Part shown: piece after piece, positions 14,864 to 22,794 of the stretch
Numbering within the stretch: the stretch's first letter is position 1
How the letters are laid out: every line of letters begins with the position of its first letter
Assembly (NCBI RefSeq): GCF_008271805.1
Contig: NZ_VSRY01000141.1
Coordinates: 1-64,000 of the forward strand
From: Streptomyces sp. TRM49041
Lineage (GTDB): Bacteria > Actinomycetota > Actinomycetes > Streptomycetales > Streptomycetaceae
DNA length: 64,000 bases
Direction: 5' to 3'
Position numbers and translations under genes: made by a program
Notes under the pieces: model-generated
The model's database searches: none
The model's input: only the letters and a program-made list of their open reading frames with translations
What the model was told of the DNA's origin: nothing

Positions 14864-16527
14864 GCCCCACCACTGCATCCAAGGCTTTCTCGGCGTTCTC
14901 CGCGTGCGGGCACGTCACCTTCCTCGGCGCCGGACCCGGTGATCCGGGGCTGCTGACACTGCGCGCCGTCGAGGCGCTGGCAGGCGCGGACGTACTGATC
15001 GCCGAGCCTGATGTGCTCGACGTCGTACGCGGCCATGCGCGGGCGGGGGTGAGCACGCCCGAGCTGACGGTTGTTGACGATGCGTCAATAACCGCCGGAG
15101 TCCCCGTGTTGAGGGATGCCGCCAATCTTGTCATGGAGGCCGCGCGGAGCGGCAAGCGGGTGGTGCGTGCGCTGAGCGGCGACCCGGGGCTCGACGGCAA
15201 CGCGGGCGCCGAGATGCTCGCCTGCGCCGCCGAGGGCATCCCCTTCGAGGTCGTCCCCGGCGTCGCCGCCGCCGTCGGCGTGCCCGCGTACGCCGGTGTT
15301 CCGCTGCGCGACGCCCAAGGCGCCGACGTACGGTTCGTGGACGCCCGTACCGCCGGCGACCGCTGCTGGACGGAGGTCGGCGCGTCGGACGGCACGGTCG
15401 TCGTGTCCACGTCCCTGGACTCCGTCGCCGCGGCCGCCGGTGAGCTGGTGGCCTCCGGCCGCAAGCCGGACACCCCGATGACGGTGACCGTCGCCGGTAC
15501 GACGACGCGCCAGCGCACCTGGACGGCGACGCTCGGCTCGATCGCGCAGACCCTCAAGCAGGCGAAGGTGCTGCCGTCCCCGGAGGGCCACCAGCCCGTC
15601 ATAGCCGTGGTCGGTGAGCGCAGCGCCGCGGCCCAGCGCGACCAGCTCGCGTGGTTCGAGTCCAAGCCGCTCTTCGGCTGGAAGGTCCTCGTGCCGCGCA
15701 CCAAGGAGCAGGCGGCGTCGCTCTCCGACCAGCTCAGGTCGTACGGCGCCGTGCCCAGCGAGGTCCCCACCATCGCCGTGGAGCCGCCGCGCACCCCGCA
15801 GCAGATGGAGCGCGCGGTCAAGGGCCTGGTCACGGGCCGCTACGAGTGGATCGCCTTCACCTCGGTCAACGCCGTGAAGGCGGTCCGGGAGAAGTTCGAG
15901 GAGTACGGGCTCGACGCCCGCGCCTTCGCCGGGATCAAGGTCGCGGCGGTGGGCGAGCAGACCGCGAAGGCCCTCGTCGACTTCGGCGTCAAGCCGGACC
16001 TGGTGCCGAGCGGCGAGCAGTCCGCGGCGGGCCTGCTGGAGGACTGGCCGCCCTACGACCCGGTCTTCGACCCGATCGACCGCGTCTTCCTGCCGCGCGC
16101 CGACATCGCCACGGAGACGCTGGTCGCCGGGCTGATCGAGCTCGGCTGGGAGGTCGACGACGTCACGGCCTACCGGACCGTGCGCGCCTCGCCGCCGCCG
16201 GCCGAGACCCGCGAGGCCATCAAGGGCGGTGGCTTCGACGCGGTGCTGTTCACGTCGTCGTCGACGGTCCGGAACCTGGTGGGTATCGCGGGCAAGCCGC
16301 ACAACGTGACGGTCATCGCCTGCATCGGCCCCGCCACCGCCAAGACGGCGGAGGAGCACGGCCTGCGGGTGGATGTCCTGTCGCCCGAGCCGTCGGTGAC
16401 GAAGCTGGCGGAGGCACTCGCGGAGTTCGGCGCGAAGCGGCGGGCCGCGGCGGTGGAGGCCGGCGACCCGGTCACACGCCCGAGCGAGCGGCGCCCGGGC
16501 GCGCGGCGGCGTCGTACGACGACGTGA
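14860..16527 (+). CDS. hemD: Uroporphyrinogen-III synthase with degenerate SAM methyltransferase domain
   Basis: A 555-residue fusion. Residues 1-255 follow the SUMT/CobA fold: VTFLGAGPGDPGLLTLRA is intact, but the usual GDPFVFGRGGEE is replaced by GDPGLDGNAGAE and PAYAGIPLTHR by PAYAGVPLRDAQ. Residues about 265-530 are HemD (VPRTKEQAASLSDQLRSYGA, FTSVNAVKAV, FLPRADIATETL, FTSSSTVRNLVGI), which closes hydroxymethylbilane to uroporphyrinogen III. The fusion is usual in actinomycetes. The methyltransferase half may be reduced or specialised. TTG start overlaps the hemC stop. The gene ends the rex-hem operon. Confidence 0.9.
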   Translation: MSPTTASKAFSAFSACGHVTFLGAGPGDPGLLTLRAVEALAGADVLIAEPDVLDVVRGHARAGVSTPELTVVDDASITAGVPVLRDAANLVMEAARSGKRVVRALSGDPGLDGNAGAEMLACAAEGIPFEVVPGVAAAVGVPAYAGVPLRDAQGADVRFVDARTAGDRCWTEVGASDGTVVVSTSLDSVAAAAGELVASGRKPDTPMTVTVAGTTTRQRTWTATLGSIAQTLKQAKVLPSPEGHQPVIAVVGERSAAAQRDQLAWFESKPLFGWKVLVPRTKEQAASLSDQLRSYGAVPSEVPTIAVEPPRTPQQMERAVKGLVTGRYEWIAFTSVNAVKAVREKFEEYGLDARAFAGIKVAAVGEQTAKALVDFGVKPDLVPSGEQSAAGLLEDWPPYDPVFDPIDRVFLPRADIATETLVAGLIELGWEVDDVTAYRTVRASPPPAETREAIKGGGFDAVLFTSSSTVRNLVGIAGKPHNVTVIACIGPATAKTAEEHGLRVDVLSPEPSVTKLAEALAEFGAKRRAAAVEAGDPVTRPSERRPGARRRRTTT

Positions 16528-16570
16528 CCCAGGACGTGACGGAGTGCTGACGGAGTAACGGTTCGCCCCG

Positions 16571-16611
16571 CCGGTGGCGGACACGGCCCAGGGGGCTGTG
16601 TCCGCCACCGG
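16571..16611 (+). terminator. Terminator of the rex-hemACD operon
   Basis: A 19-bp stem (16571-16589 with 16593-16611; CCGGTGGCGGACACGGCCC with one G-U pair) and a 3-nt loop. There is no U-tract. It separates hemD from hemB. Confidence 0.7.
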
Positions 16612-16686
16612 TCGTGTCGGGACGGGCTCCGGATCCCCTCGTCCCGGGCCGACAGGGTGTCGGCATTCGCCCGTGCCGGGCGGGCG

Positions 16687-16698
16687 TAGCGTGGGTTC
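16687..16698 (+). promoter_or_regulatory. Leaderless promoter of hemB
   Basis: TAGCGT (16687-16692) lies 6 nt before the hemB ATG with no ribosome binding site, the same arrangement and the same hexamer as before the first gene of the window. hemB therefore appears to have a promoter independent of the Rex-controlled operon. Confidence 0.55.
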
Positions 16699-17697
16699 AT
16701 GACTGTGTACGGATCCTTTCCCGGGGCGCGGCCGCGGCGGCTGCGTACGACGCCCACCATGCGGCGGATGGTCGCGGAGACGCGGCTGCATCCGGCCGAC
16801 CTGATCCTCCCGGCGTTCGTGCGCGAGGGGGTCGCCGCGCCGGTGCCGATCCAGGCCATGCCCGGGGTCGTGCAGCACACCCGCGACACGCTGCGGAAGG
16901 CCGCCGTGGAGGCGGTCGAGGCAGGGGTCTCCGGAATCATGCTGTTCGGCGTGCCGGAGGAGGCCAAGAAGGACGCGGCGGGGACGGCGGGCACCGACCC
17001 GGACGGGATTCTTCAGGTCGCCGTCCGTGATGTGCGGGCCGAGGTCGGCGACGAGCTGGTGATCATGTCCGATCTCTGTCTCGACGAGTACACCGATCAC
17101 GGACACTGCGGGGTGCTCGACACCGACGGCCGGGTCGACAACGACGCCACGCTGGAGCGGTACGCCGAGATGGCTCAGGTCCAGGCCGATGCCGGGGTCC
17201 ATGCGGTGGGGCCCAGCGGCATGATGGACGGCCAGGTCGGGGTGATCCGGGACGCGCTGGACACCATCGGCAAGGAGGACGTGTCGATCCTCGCGTACAC
17301 CGCCAAGTACGCGTCCGCCTTCTACGGTCCGTTCCGCGAGGCCGTCGGCTCCTCCCTGAGCGGCGACCGGAAGACGTACCAGCAGGACCCGGCCAACGTC
17401 CGCGAGTCGCTGCGGGAGCTGGCGCTGGACCTGGAGGAGGGCGCCGACATGGTCATGGTCAAGCCGGCGGGCCCGTACCTGGACATCCTGGCGAAGGTCG
17501 CCGACACGGTGGACGTGCCCGTGGCCGCGTACCAGATCAGCGGCGAGTACGCGATGATCGAGGCCGCCGCCGAGAAGGGCTGGATCGACCGCGACAAGGC
17601 CATCCTGGAGTCGCTGACCGGCATCAAGCGCGCCGGTGCCCAGATGATCCTCACCTACTGGGCGACGGAGGTCGCGCGGGGGCTCGCCCGCCGCTGA
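16699..17697 (+). CDS. hemB: Porphobilinogen synthase (5-aminolevulinate dehydratase)
   Basis: A 332-residue enzyme that condenses two 5-aminolevulinates. Active-site lysines are K203 (YTAKYASAFYGPFR) and K255 (MVMVKPAGPYLD), the latter forming the Schiff base. The metal loop is DLCLDEYTDHGHCG: C127, D129, C137, that is two of three zinc cysteines with an Asp in the middle, a mixed type between the Cys-rich zinc form and the Asp-rich magnesium form. The gene lies after the hemACD terminator with its own start signals. Confidence 0.95.
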   Translation: MTVYGSFPGARPRRLRTTPTMRRMVAETRLHPADLILPAFVREGVAAPVPIQAMPGVVQHTRDTLRKAAVEAVEAGVSGIMLFGVPEEAKKDAAGTAGTDPDGILQVAVRDVRAEVGDELVIMSDLCLDEYTDHGHCGVLDTDGRVDNDATLERYAEMAQVQADAGVHAVGPSGMMDGQVGVIRDALDTIGKEDVSILAYTAKYASAFYGPFREAVGSSLSGDRKTYQQDPANVRESLRELALDLEEGADMVMVKPAGPYLDILAKVADTVDVPVAAYQISGEYAMIEAAAEKGWIDRDKAILESLTGIKRAGAQMILTYWATEVARGLARR

Positions 17698-17809
17698 CGC
17701 CGAGCCGCCCGGCGGATACGCGGCTTGGGGGTCCGGCTCGAAGCTGTGGGGCGGGATCGTCCAGCGTGGTAGTCCGCACACACGATCACCTGGTACCGAT
17801 CACGGCCGC

Positions 17810-17898
17810 GATCAGGCCGAGCCTCGCTCCACCACCCAGCGCCAAGCCCCTGACCTGCGAATTCATGGGCCTGCCTGATCGGTGAAGCGAGGCTCGGC
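17810..17898. repeat. Nested inverted repeats before the eight-cysteine gene pair
   Basis: GCCGAGCCTCGCT (17816-17828) pairs perfectly with AGCGAGGCTCGGC (17886-17898). GATCAGG (17810-17816) also pairs with CCTGATC (17874-17880). The 57-nt middle is open. There is no U-tract after the right arm. It could be an operator looping element, a termination or antitermination structure, or the footprint of a lost element. The rest of the gap 17698-17936 holds no recognised gene. Confidence 0.5.
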
Positions 17899-17936
17899 TT
17901 AGTATCGGGCGGTCTTGAGATGACGGGGGATCAAGC

Positions 17937-19184
17937 GTGGAAGCACAGGATGCGCCACAGGGCGCGGATGACGGCATAGACGGTGGCGTACGAGGCTCAT
18001 GGCTGCGGCGCCGTCGCAGGACGGTCGTCGCGGTGACCGTGGTGGCACTCGCGATCGCCGGGGGCGGTGCCTGGGCGGCCGGAATCGGACCGTTCGCCAA
18101 GGATCAGTACTGCTGGGGTGCTTGGGAGCAGGACAGTGGCCCCCGGCTGCTCGGCGACGACGAGCTGGGCAAGTCCGGGAGTGAACGCACCGCCGAGGAG
18201 TCCGCCGCGCTGTCGGCCGACAGCCCGGAGGGCGTCTGCACGCTGCGGGTGACGTCCAGCGTGCCGGACGACCACGGGTCCTCGGGCGCGGGCACCCACG
18301 GCTCCGAGGACGACGCCGACGACCCCGACGATGCCGAGACGACGAACACCATCGAGTTCAAGAAGACGGTCAAGGTCGGCTATGGGCCCGTACCGGCCTC
18401 GGAGAAGGAACGTCTGAGCTGGCTTGAGAAGTTCCTCGACGGCTCTGTGGGGCCGCTGCCCGACGGAGTCCCCGGACTGGTCAGCCGGGCCAAGGGCATG
18501 GTCGTACTGCCCGAGGAGTGCGATGTCGACGGGCGACCGACCGTGGTGACCATCACCGGGGAGGAGACCGGGGACGGCCATCTGGGGCTGGTGAACCTGC
18601 CGGTGTCGATCGGCAGCCAGGGGGACGTGGCCCAACTGCTGGTCGCCGTGGCCAACGAGGGGATGCGGCGGACGGGTTGCGCCGCCAAGGGCGCTGCTCC
18701 ACTGCGGGTCACCTCTCCGGTCAAGCCCGCCCGCGAACGGGAGACCGGCGGCGTCGGCTCGACAGCCACCTGCGGCATCCGTGGTTTCGGCTTCGCGACT
18801 GTCAAGGGCGATCACTATGACGCGCAGGCCGGTGCCGTGGAGGACGGTGTCCAGCTGTGCACGATGACCAACACGGACAGTGTCAGGAACCCTGTCGCCG
18901 TGGGGCAGTTCATGATGGTGGCGCAGCCGCGTCTGGCGGCGCTGTTCCAGGGTCTTGCCGGTGACCGGCCACCGGGTCCCGGCTGGCGTGGCAAGGGGCG
19001 GCTGGCCGGCTCGTACAACATCGTCCAGGCCGACTGCGAGAGCGGTCCCACCGTCTTCGCGCTCAGGCTCGACAGCGCCTATCTGCAGCAGATCGCCATC
19101 CCGGACGCGGGCGGCGCGTTCGCCCGGGCCGTGAACGCTGTGGGAGACCGTATCGGCTGCTCAGACGTGGCGCCGCGGCGATGA
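17937..19184 (+). CDS. Membrane-anchored eight-cysteine protein, copy 1
   Basis: A 415-residue protein of unknown function. A basic stretch (RRRRR, about 24-28) precedes one membrane segment (about 29-50); everything after is extracytoplasmic. Eight cysteines are seen, in contexts CWGAW, CTLR, LPEEC, RRTGC, TATCGIRGFGF, QLCTM, QADC and DRIGCSDV. An Asp-rich linker (DDADDPDDAE) occurs near residue 125. Each cysteine has a counterpart in the next gene, so the two are full-length paralogues and the cysteines probably form four disulfides. GTG 17937 follows GGGGGATC. No enzymatic motif is seen. Confidence 0.75.
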   Translation: MEAQDAPQGADDGIDGGVRGSWLRRRRRTVVAVTVVALAIAGGGAWAAGIGPFAKDQYCWGAWEQDSGPRLLGDDELGKSGSERTAEESAALSADSPEGVCTLRVTSSVPDDHGSSGAGTHGSEDDADDPDDAETTNTIEFKKTVKVGYGPVPASEKERLSWLEKFLDGSVGPLPDGVPGLVSRAKGMVVLPEECDVDGRPTVVTITGEETGDGHLGLVNLPVSIGSQGDVAQLLVAVANEGMRRTGCAAKGAAPLRVTSPVKPARERETGGVGSTATCGIRGFGFATVKGDHYDAQAGAVEDGVQLCTMTNTDSVRNPVAVGQFMMVAQPRLAALFQGLAGDRPPGPGWRGKGRLAGSYNIVQADCESGPTVFALRLDSAYLQQIAIPDAGGAFARAVNAVGDRIGCSDVAPRR

Positions 19185-20440
19185 GCGGCGCACCGGAGTC
19201 GACGAGCGACACAGCGGAGACGGAGAGCGGGAGCGGCGCGATGCCCGAGGACACCCACGAGCAGGACCTCACGTCGGCGACGCCGGCCACGACCGCCCCT
19301 TCCTCGCCACCGCCACCCCCGACGCCCTCCCCTGGCGGCCGACGGCGGCTGCTGCGCGGCAAGCGGGGGGCGGCGCTCGCGGGTGTGCTCGCCGGTGCAC
19401 TGCTCGGCGCGGGCACGGTGGCCTGGCAGACGGACACCCTGCCGTTCGTACCGAGGGACCTGTGCTGGGGGTCGCTGTCGGAGGACGTCGCATTCGGCAT
19501 GTTCAAGCGGGAGGGGCGCCTGGAGGCACGGGAACTCCCCCTCGAACATGCCCGGGGAAACGACGCGCGGGTCCGGGGCGAGTGCAGGATCACGCGCATC
19601 GAGGACGGCGAGCGGCGCTGGGAGGTGACCGCCAGGGTCCGCGACCTTGACGAGCTGTACGGGCTCGACATGAGGGAGTGGCCCGACGAGTTCCTCTCCC
19701 CTCGGATGGTTCCGCTGGGCGGCGAGATCACCGGAATGGCCTCGCCCAACCGCGCCTGGGCCGCGCTGCCCAAAAGCTGCACGAGCTCGTCGGGCCGGGC
19801 CCACGCGCCGATGGTGGTGGACCTGTCCGCGGGCGTCGACTGGATCGAGCGCGACGACGACCAGGCCCGCCGGGCCGCAATGGCGCGCACCGTCGTCCAC
19901 ATGACCAACGGGCTGATGGAGAAGTGGGGTTGCTCGGGGACGTACGCCGATCCCGGGGAACTGGCGCCGCCCGCCGAGACGCGCGAGGCAGGACCGGGTG
20001 ATCTGTGCGGGGTGAAGGGTCTGCGTCTGCCCGAGGCGGCCCCCGGGGCGAAGGGGGACAAGGTCTCGTACCTCGAACGCGTCACTCCGGGGCCGGGTGA
20101 AGGCGTGCGCGGCTGCGAGATAGGCACACGCATGGAGCACCCTGACATCCGGTTCATGACCGTCGAGGACCCGGATCTGGCACAGATCTTCATGCCTCGC
20201 ACGCTCCAAGGCGGCGGCGAGCGCCTTGGGGGCAACGGCTACGGTGTGCTGGGCGGCGACCTCTCGATGTTCAGGACCAGCTGCCAGACCGGCGAAGTCG
20301 CTTTCGTAATGCGTGAGTTCGACTCTTCTCACAGCGACTGGGCGCGTCGGCTCTTCCCCGCCTACGTGAAGTCCGAGGCCAAGCGGATCGGCTGCGGGGA
20401 GGTGTCGGTGGAGATGCCTCGCCGAGCCGGATCGAGCTAG
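19181..20440 (+). CDS. Membrane-anchored eight-cysteine protein, copy 2
   Basis: A 419-residue paralogue of the preceding gene, overlapping it by ATGA. It has a longer cytoplasmic Ser/Thr/Pro-rich tail (1-52, PPPPPTPSP), a basic patch, one membrane segment (about 63-82) and an outer domain with eight cysteines in matching order: DLCWGS, GECRIT, LPKSC, KWGCSG, DLCGVKGLRL, RGCEIG, RTSCQTG, RIGCGEV. Function unknown; the pair may form a heteromeric surface complex. Its stop shares the CTAG tetranucleotide with the stop of the convergent next gene. Confidence 0.75.
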   Translation: MSGAPESTSDTAETESGSGAMPEDTHEQDLTSATPATTAPSSPPPPPTPSPGGRRRLLRGKRGAALAGVLAGALLGAGTVAWQTDTLPFVPRDLCWGSLSEDVAFGMFKREGRLEARELPLEHARGNDARVRGECRITRIEDGERRWEVTARVRDLDELYGLDMREWPDEFLSPRMVPLGGEITGMASPNRAWAALPKSCTSSSGRAHAPMVVDLSAGVDWIERDDDQARRAAMARTVVHMTNGLMEKWGCSGTYADPGELAPPAETREAGPGDLCGVKGLRLPEAAPGAKGDKVSYLERVTPGPGEGVRGCEIGTRMEHPDIRFMTVEDPDLAQIFMPRTLQGGGERLGGNGYGVLGGDLSMFRTSCQTGEVAFVMREFDSSHSDWARRLFPAYVKSEAKRIGCGEVSVEMPRRAGSS

Positions 20441-21000
20441 CCGGGGGGTGCGCCCCGCAGCTCGGCGATGAGGGCGCCGGTGGTGTCGTGGAGAGTGACG
20501 CCGGGGCTCTCGTCTGACGCTGTGGGCGGGGTGTTCACGTACCAGGCGCCCCAGCCCGGTTTGCCCGGGAGCTCGATCAGGATGGCGGGGGTCTTCCTTC
20601 CGTCGGAGTACGTGAGTTCCACGCGGGCTGCGTTCTTCGTGCCGTAGTAGACGCCGGAGTGGAACGATCCGCTGCGGTCGGACTCCGTCTGGTGGCTGAC
20701 GCCGGGCCGCGAGAGGTCGATGTTGCCGTCGACGACGCTGCGGAAGTTCTCGTAGCCGTCGGGGCCCGACCAGTGCTTGCCCTCTTCCGTGAGCCAGACC
20801 TTCCAGCCGCGGCCGGCGTCCACCTGCTCGTTCGGCTCGACGATGCGGATCGGGGCCGTCGTCGGGGACGGCTTCGCGGCGGGTGCGGCCTTGGCGGGTG
20901 CGGCCGCCGCCGGGGTGCTCGGCGGGGCGACCGCGTATGCCACGGTCGGCACCGCCACCAGCGCGGCGGCCACGGACGCGGCCAGCACGTACTTCTTCAT
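20437..21000 (-). CDS. Secreted hypothetical protein
   Basis: A 187-residue protein with a Sec signal peptide (MKKYVLAASVAAALVAVPTVAYA, cleavage near AYA-VAPP), an Ala/Pro/Lys spacer (about 24-47) and a globular domain with GWKVWLTEEGKHWSGPDGYE and a tail GVTLHDTTGALIAELRG. I do not recognise the family; it may bind a ligand outside the cell. The start at 21000 is set by the signal peptide; a GAAGGAGC sequence (complement of 21003-21015) lies just upstream. It converges on the eight-cysteine pair with overlapping stops, which hints at a shared locus rather than proven joint function. Confidence 0.7.
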   Translation of the reverse strand: MKKYVLAASVAAALVAVPTVAYAVAPPSTPAAAAPAKAAPAAKPSPTTAPIRIVEPNEQVDAGRGWKVWLTEEGKHWSGPDGYENFRSVVDGNIDLSRPGVSHQTESDRSGSFHSGVYYGTKNAARVELTYSDGRKTPAILIELPGKPGWGAWYVNTPPTASDESPGVTLHDTTGALIAELRGAPPG

Positions 21001-21106
21001 CCGGTTGCTCCTTCGTCGTGCGGTGCTTGACGGGTGGAGTGGCGCCTCTCCACTCCTTCTAACGCCGCCTGCCCCGGAGCCGGATGACATGAAGTGGCGG
21101 TGACTT

Positions 21107-21826
21107 TCAGTCCCACCAGAAGCTCCACTCCGTCTGATTGAGCACCCACTCCGTGGCGTACTCCTCCAAGGAGTCGGCGCCCTGCCAGACGTTGTCCGGG
21201 CAGAACGCGTGGTGTTCCGCCGCCACCGCCAGCGCGTGTTCCCACGTGCGGGGCGGTGCCGCGACCGACAGCGACATGATGTCCGAGCCCAGACCCACGA
21301 GCCGTATGCCGAACCGGTCCTCCCACGAGCGCAGCACCGTCGCCAGCGCCGCCGCGTCCGCGTGGTTGAAGGCCCCGCCCCAACCCAGGGCCGTCACGAT
21401 GTCCGCGCTGCGGCGCGCCGGTACGAGGGCGGCGTGTGTGCCCTTGAAGTACCTGTCGTCCGTCGCCAGTTCGGCGGCCAGGAGGACCGCCTGGGCATCC
21501 GGCTCGCGGGCCGGTGTGCCCGGCGGGGCGAGGCCGGGCCACGGCTGTGCGTCCTGGCCCTCCTCGTCGATCGGCTGCACGAAGTCCCACAGCTTCGTGA
21601 GCGTCTCCAGGAGGTCGCGGTCGTCGGCGTCCTCGCCCGACTGACTTGCGCTCAGGTGCTGCCGCTCGGTGAGCAGCACCGGCTGCAACCCGGCTGCCTC
21701 ACGCGCGGGCAGGAGGCGGGACCAGGTGTCGTGCGTGGCGGGCTCGTCCGCGAACCAGTAGGACGGGTGTACGCGGACGGTGCCGGGCGGAAGGTCCAGG
21801 CCGAGTGCGTTCGGGTTGATCACCAT
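21107..21826 (-). CDS. DUF4253 domain-containing protein
   Basis: A 239-residue soluble protein. The C-terminal half has the DUF4253 layout: PARRSADIVTALGWGGAFNHAD, SWEDRFGIRLVGLGSDIMSLSVAAPP and a final ALAVAAEHHAFCPDNVWQG. DUF4253 proteins are widespread in actinomycetes, often near SMI1/KNR4-type immunity proteins, but have no known activity. ATG 21826 is chosen (MVINPNALGLDLPPG). It reads toward the secreted protein gene on the same strand, 106 bp away. Confidence 0.75.
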   Translation of the reverse strand: MVINPNALGLDLPPGTVRVHPSYWFADEPATHDTWSRLLPAREAAGLQPVLLTERQHLSASQSGEDADDRDLLETLTKLWDFVQPIDEEGQDAQPWPGLAPPGTPAREPDAQAVLLAAELATDDRYFKGTHAALVPARRSADIVTALGWGGAFNHADAAALATVLRSWEDRFGIRLVGLGSDIMSLSVAAPPRTWEHALAVAAEHHAFCPDNVWQGADSLEEYATEWVLNQTEWSFWWD

Positions 21827-21856
21827 GCGACCCACGCTAAGGGCCGCCACTGACAA

Positions 21857-21956
21857 TCAGCCCGGCGTGCGGGTGAGCGCCGCCCAGGTCGCCGGCGCGA
21901 CGCTGAGCATCGGGCCGTTGGGCGTCTTGGAGTCGCGGATGTGGATTGCGGAGGCC
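21857..21956 (-). pseudogene. DUF397 C-terminal relic
   Basis: On the minus strand, just before TGA at 21857-21859, the frame reads IHIRDSKTPNGPMLSVAPA then TWAALTRTPG. This closely matches the end of DUF397 proteins (V-RDSK-P-GP-L---P--W). Upstream in the same frame the conserved GNCVEVA part is missing and a TAG is met within about 35 codons. DUF397 genes normally pair with an XRE-type regulator gene, and none is present. I read it as a decayed remnant; a frameshifted small gene is the alternative. Confidence 0.6.
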
Positions 21957-22009
21957 GGGCCATGTGGTGTGGTGAGAGTTCGCCGAGGGCGACACCGGGC
22001 CCGTGCGGC

Positions 22010-22543
22010 CTACGCGGGCCCTTCGACCAGGGACTTGATGCCCTGAAGGGTGGCCCCCATGTTCGTGCGGAGCTGTTCGAGGCGCCCGGCCACGATCTCC
22101 TCCTCGTGGTCCGGGGCCCGGTCGATCATGAGGCTCACGCCCGAGCGGGCCGGGCCTATGCGCGCGGAGTGGCGTAGAAGGGTGCCGCCGCCGGGCTCCG
22201 GTGACAGGTCGAAGCGCCAGGTCGCCAGAGGGCGGTCGGGGTCGGGCCGCTCGTCGCCGAACCGGGCGTCCGGGGCGGTGACCGCCCAGGCGAACGCGCG
22301 CTCCTCGACCAGTTCCACGACGTACGAGTGGGTGCGCCACTCGCCGAGCAGCGGGTGTGTGTTGAGTCCCTCGAAGCGGGCGCCAAGGGCTGGGGCGGTC
22401 GCCCCGTCGAGCCAGGTGGCGCGCTGGAGTTCGGGGCTGAGGCGGGCCGGGAGGCCGATGTCCGTCACCAGCTCCCAGACGCGGGCGGGCGGTGCGGCGA
22501 CGGATGTCTCGGTGCTCGTGGTCGGGCCGTCTGCGTAGCGCAT
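22010..22543 (-). CDS. SRPBCC (START/polyketide-cyclase-like) family protein
   Basis: A 177-residue lipid-binding-fold protein. It starts MRYADGPTTSTETSVAAPPA, with RVWELVTDIGLPARLSPELQ near the N-terminus, WRTHSYVVELVEERAFAWAV in the middle and a C-terminal helix (VAGRLEQLRTNMGATLQGI). The VW-LVTDI start and long last helix define the SRPBCC cavity. Ligand unknown. The ATG at 22543 is chosen because the fold begins there. A sigma-B-like promoter is possible upstream on the same strand. Confidence 0.75.
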   Translation of the reverse strand: MRYADGPTTSTETSVAAPPARVWELVTDIGLPARLSPELQRATWLDGATAPALGARFEGLNTHPLLGEWRTHSYVVELVEERAFAWAVTAPDARFGDERPDPDRPLATWRFDLSPEPGGGTLLRHSARIGPARSGVSLMIDRAPDHEEEIVAGRLEQLRTNMGATLQGIKSLVEGPA

Positions 22544-22723
22544 GAGGGGAGCGTAGGGCGGCGCGCCGGGCCCGGAAGCCGCTTTCGCTGCGAATGTGCT
22601 GGGGGTCACCGCCGACCGGAGGCGCCGCCTGCCGGTACGGGCTCCGGGGCCGTCGAATCTCGGGGGCGGGTGCGAGGTCGCGGTCTCCGGCACCAACTGG
22701 CGCGTTCTGGTGGTCAAATTTGA

Positions 22724-22747
22724 GTACCCGGGTGGAGGAGCGAACTC
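22724..22747 (-). promoter_or_regulatory. Possible stress-sigma (SigB-type) promoter
   Basis: On the minus strand GAGT (22744-22747), 14 nt, GGGTAC (22724-22729) matches the Streptomyces SigB consensus GNNT-N14-16-GGGTA(C/T). It points to the SRPBCC gene, starting about 180 nt before it. One motif match in high-GC DNA can occur by chance. Confidence 0.3.
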
Positions 22748-22794
22748 AGGCCGTTCGGAGCACCCTGGAAGGGAACCACCGGAGGTGAATCGCC

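Noticed and set aside
15085..17781. A minus-strand open frame of nearly 900 codons opposite hemD and hemB
   Set aside because: It is the mirror of strongly biased coding frames on the + strand, is Arg/Gly/His-rich without any domain, and overlaps two well identified enzymes.
17786..18100. Minus-strand frame that might be a transposase remnant next to the 13-bp inverted repeat
   Set aside because: No DDE, HTH or IS-family motif could be seen in the translation, and no target-site duplication was found by eye.
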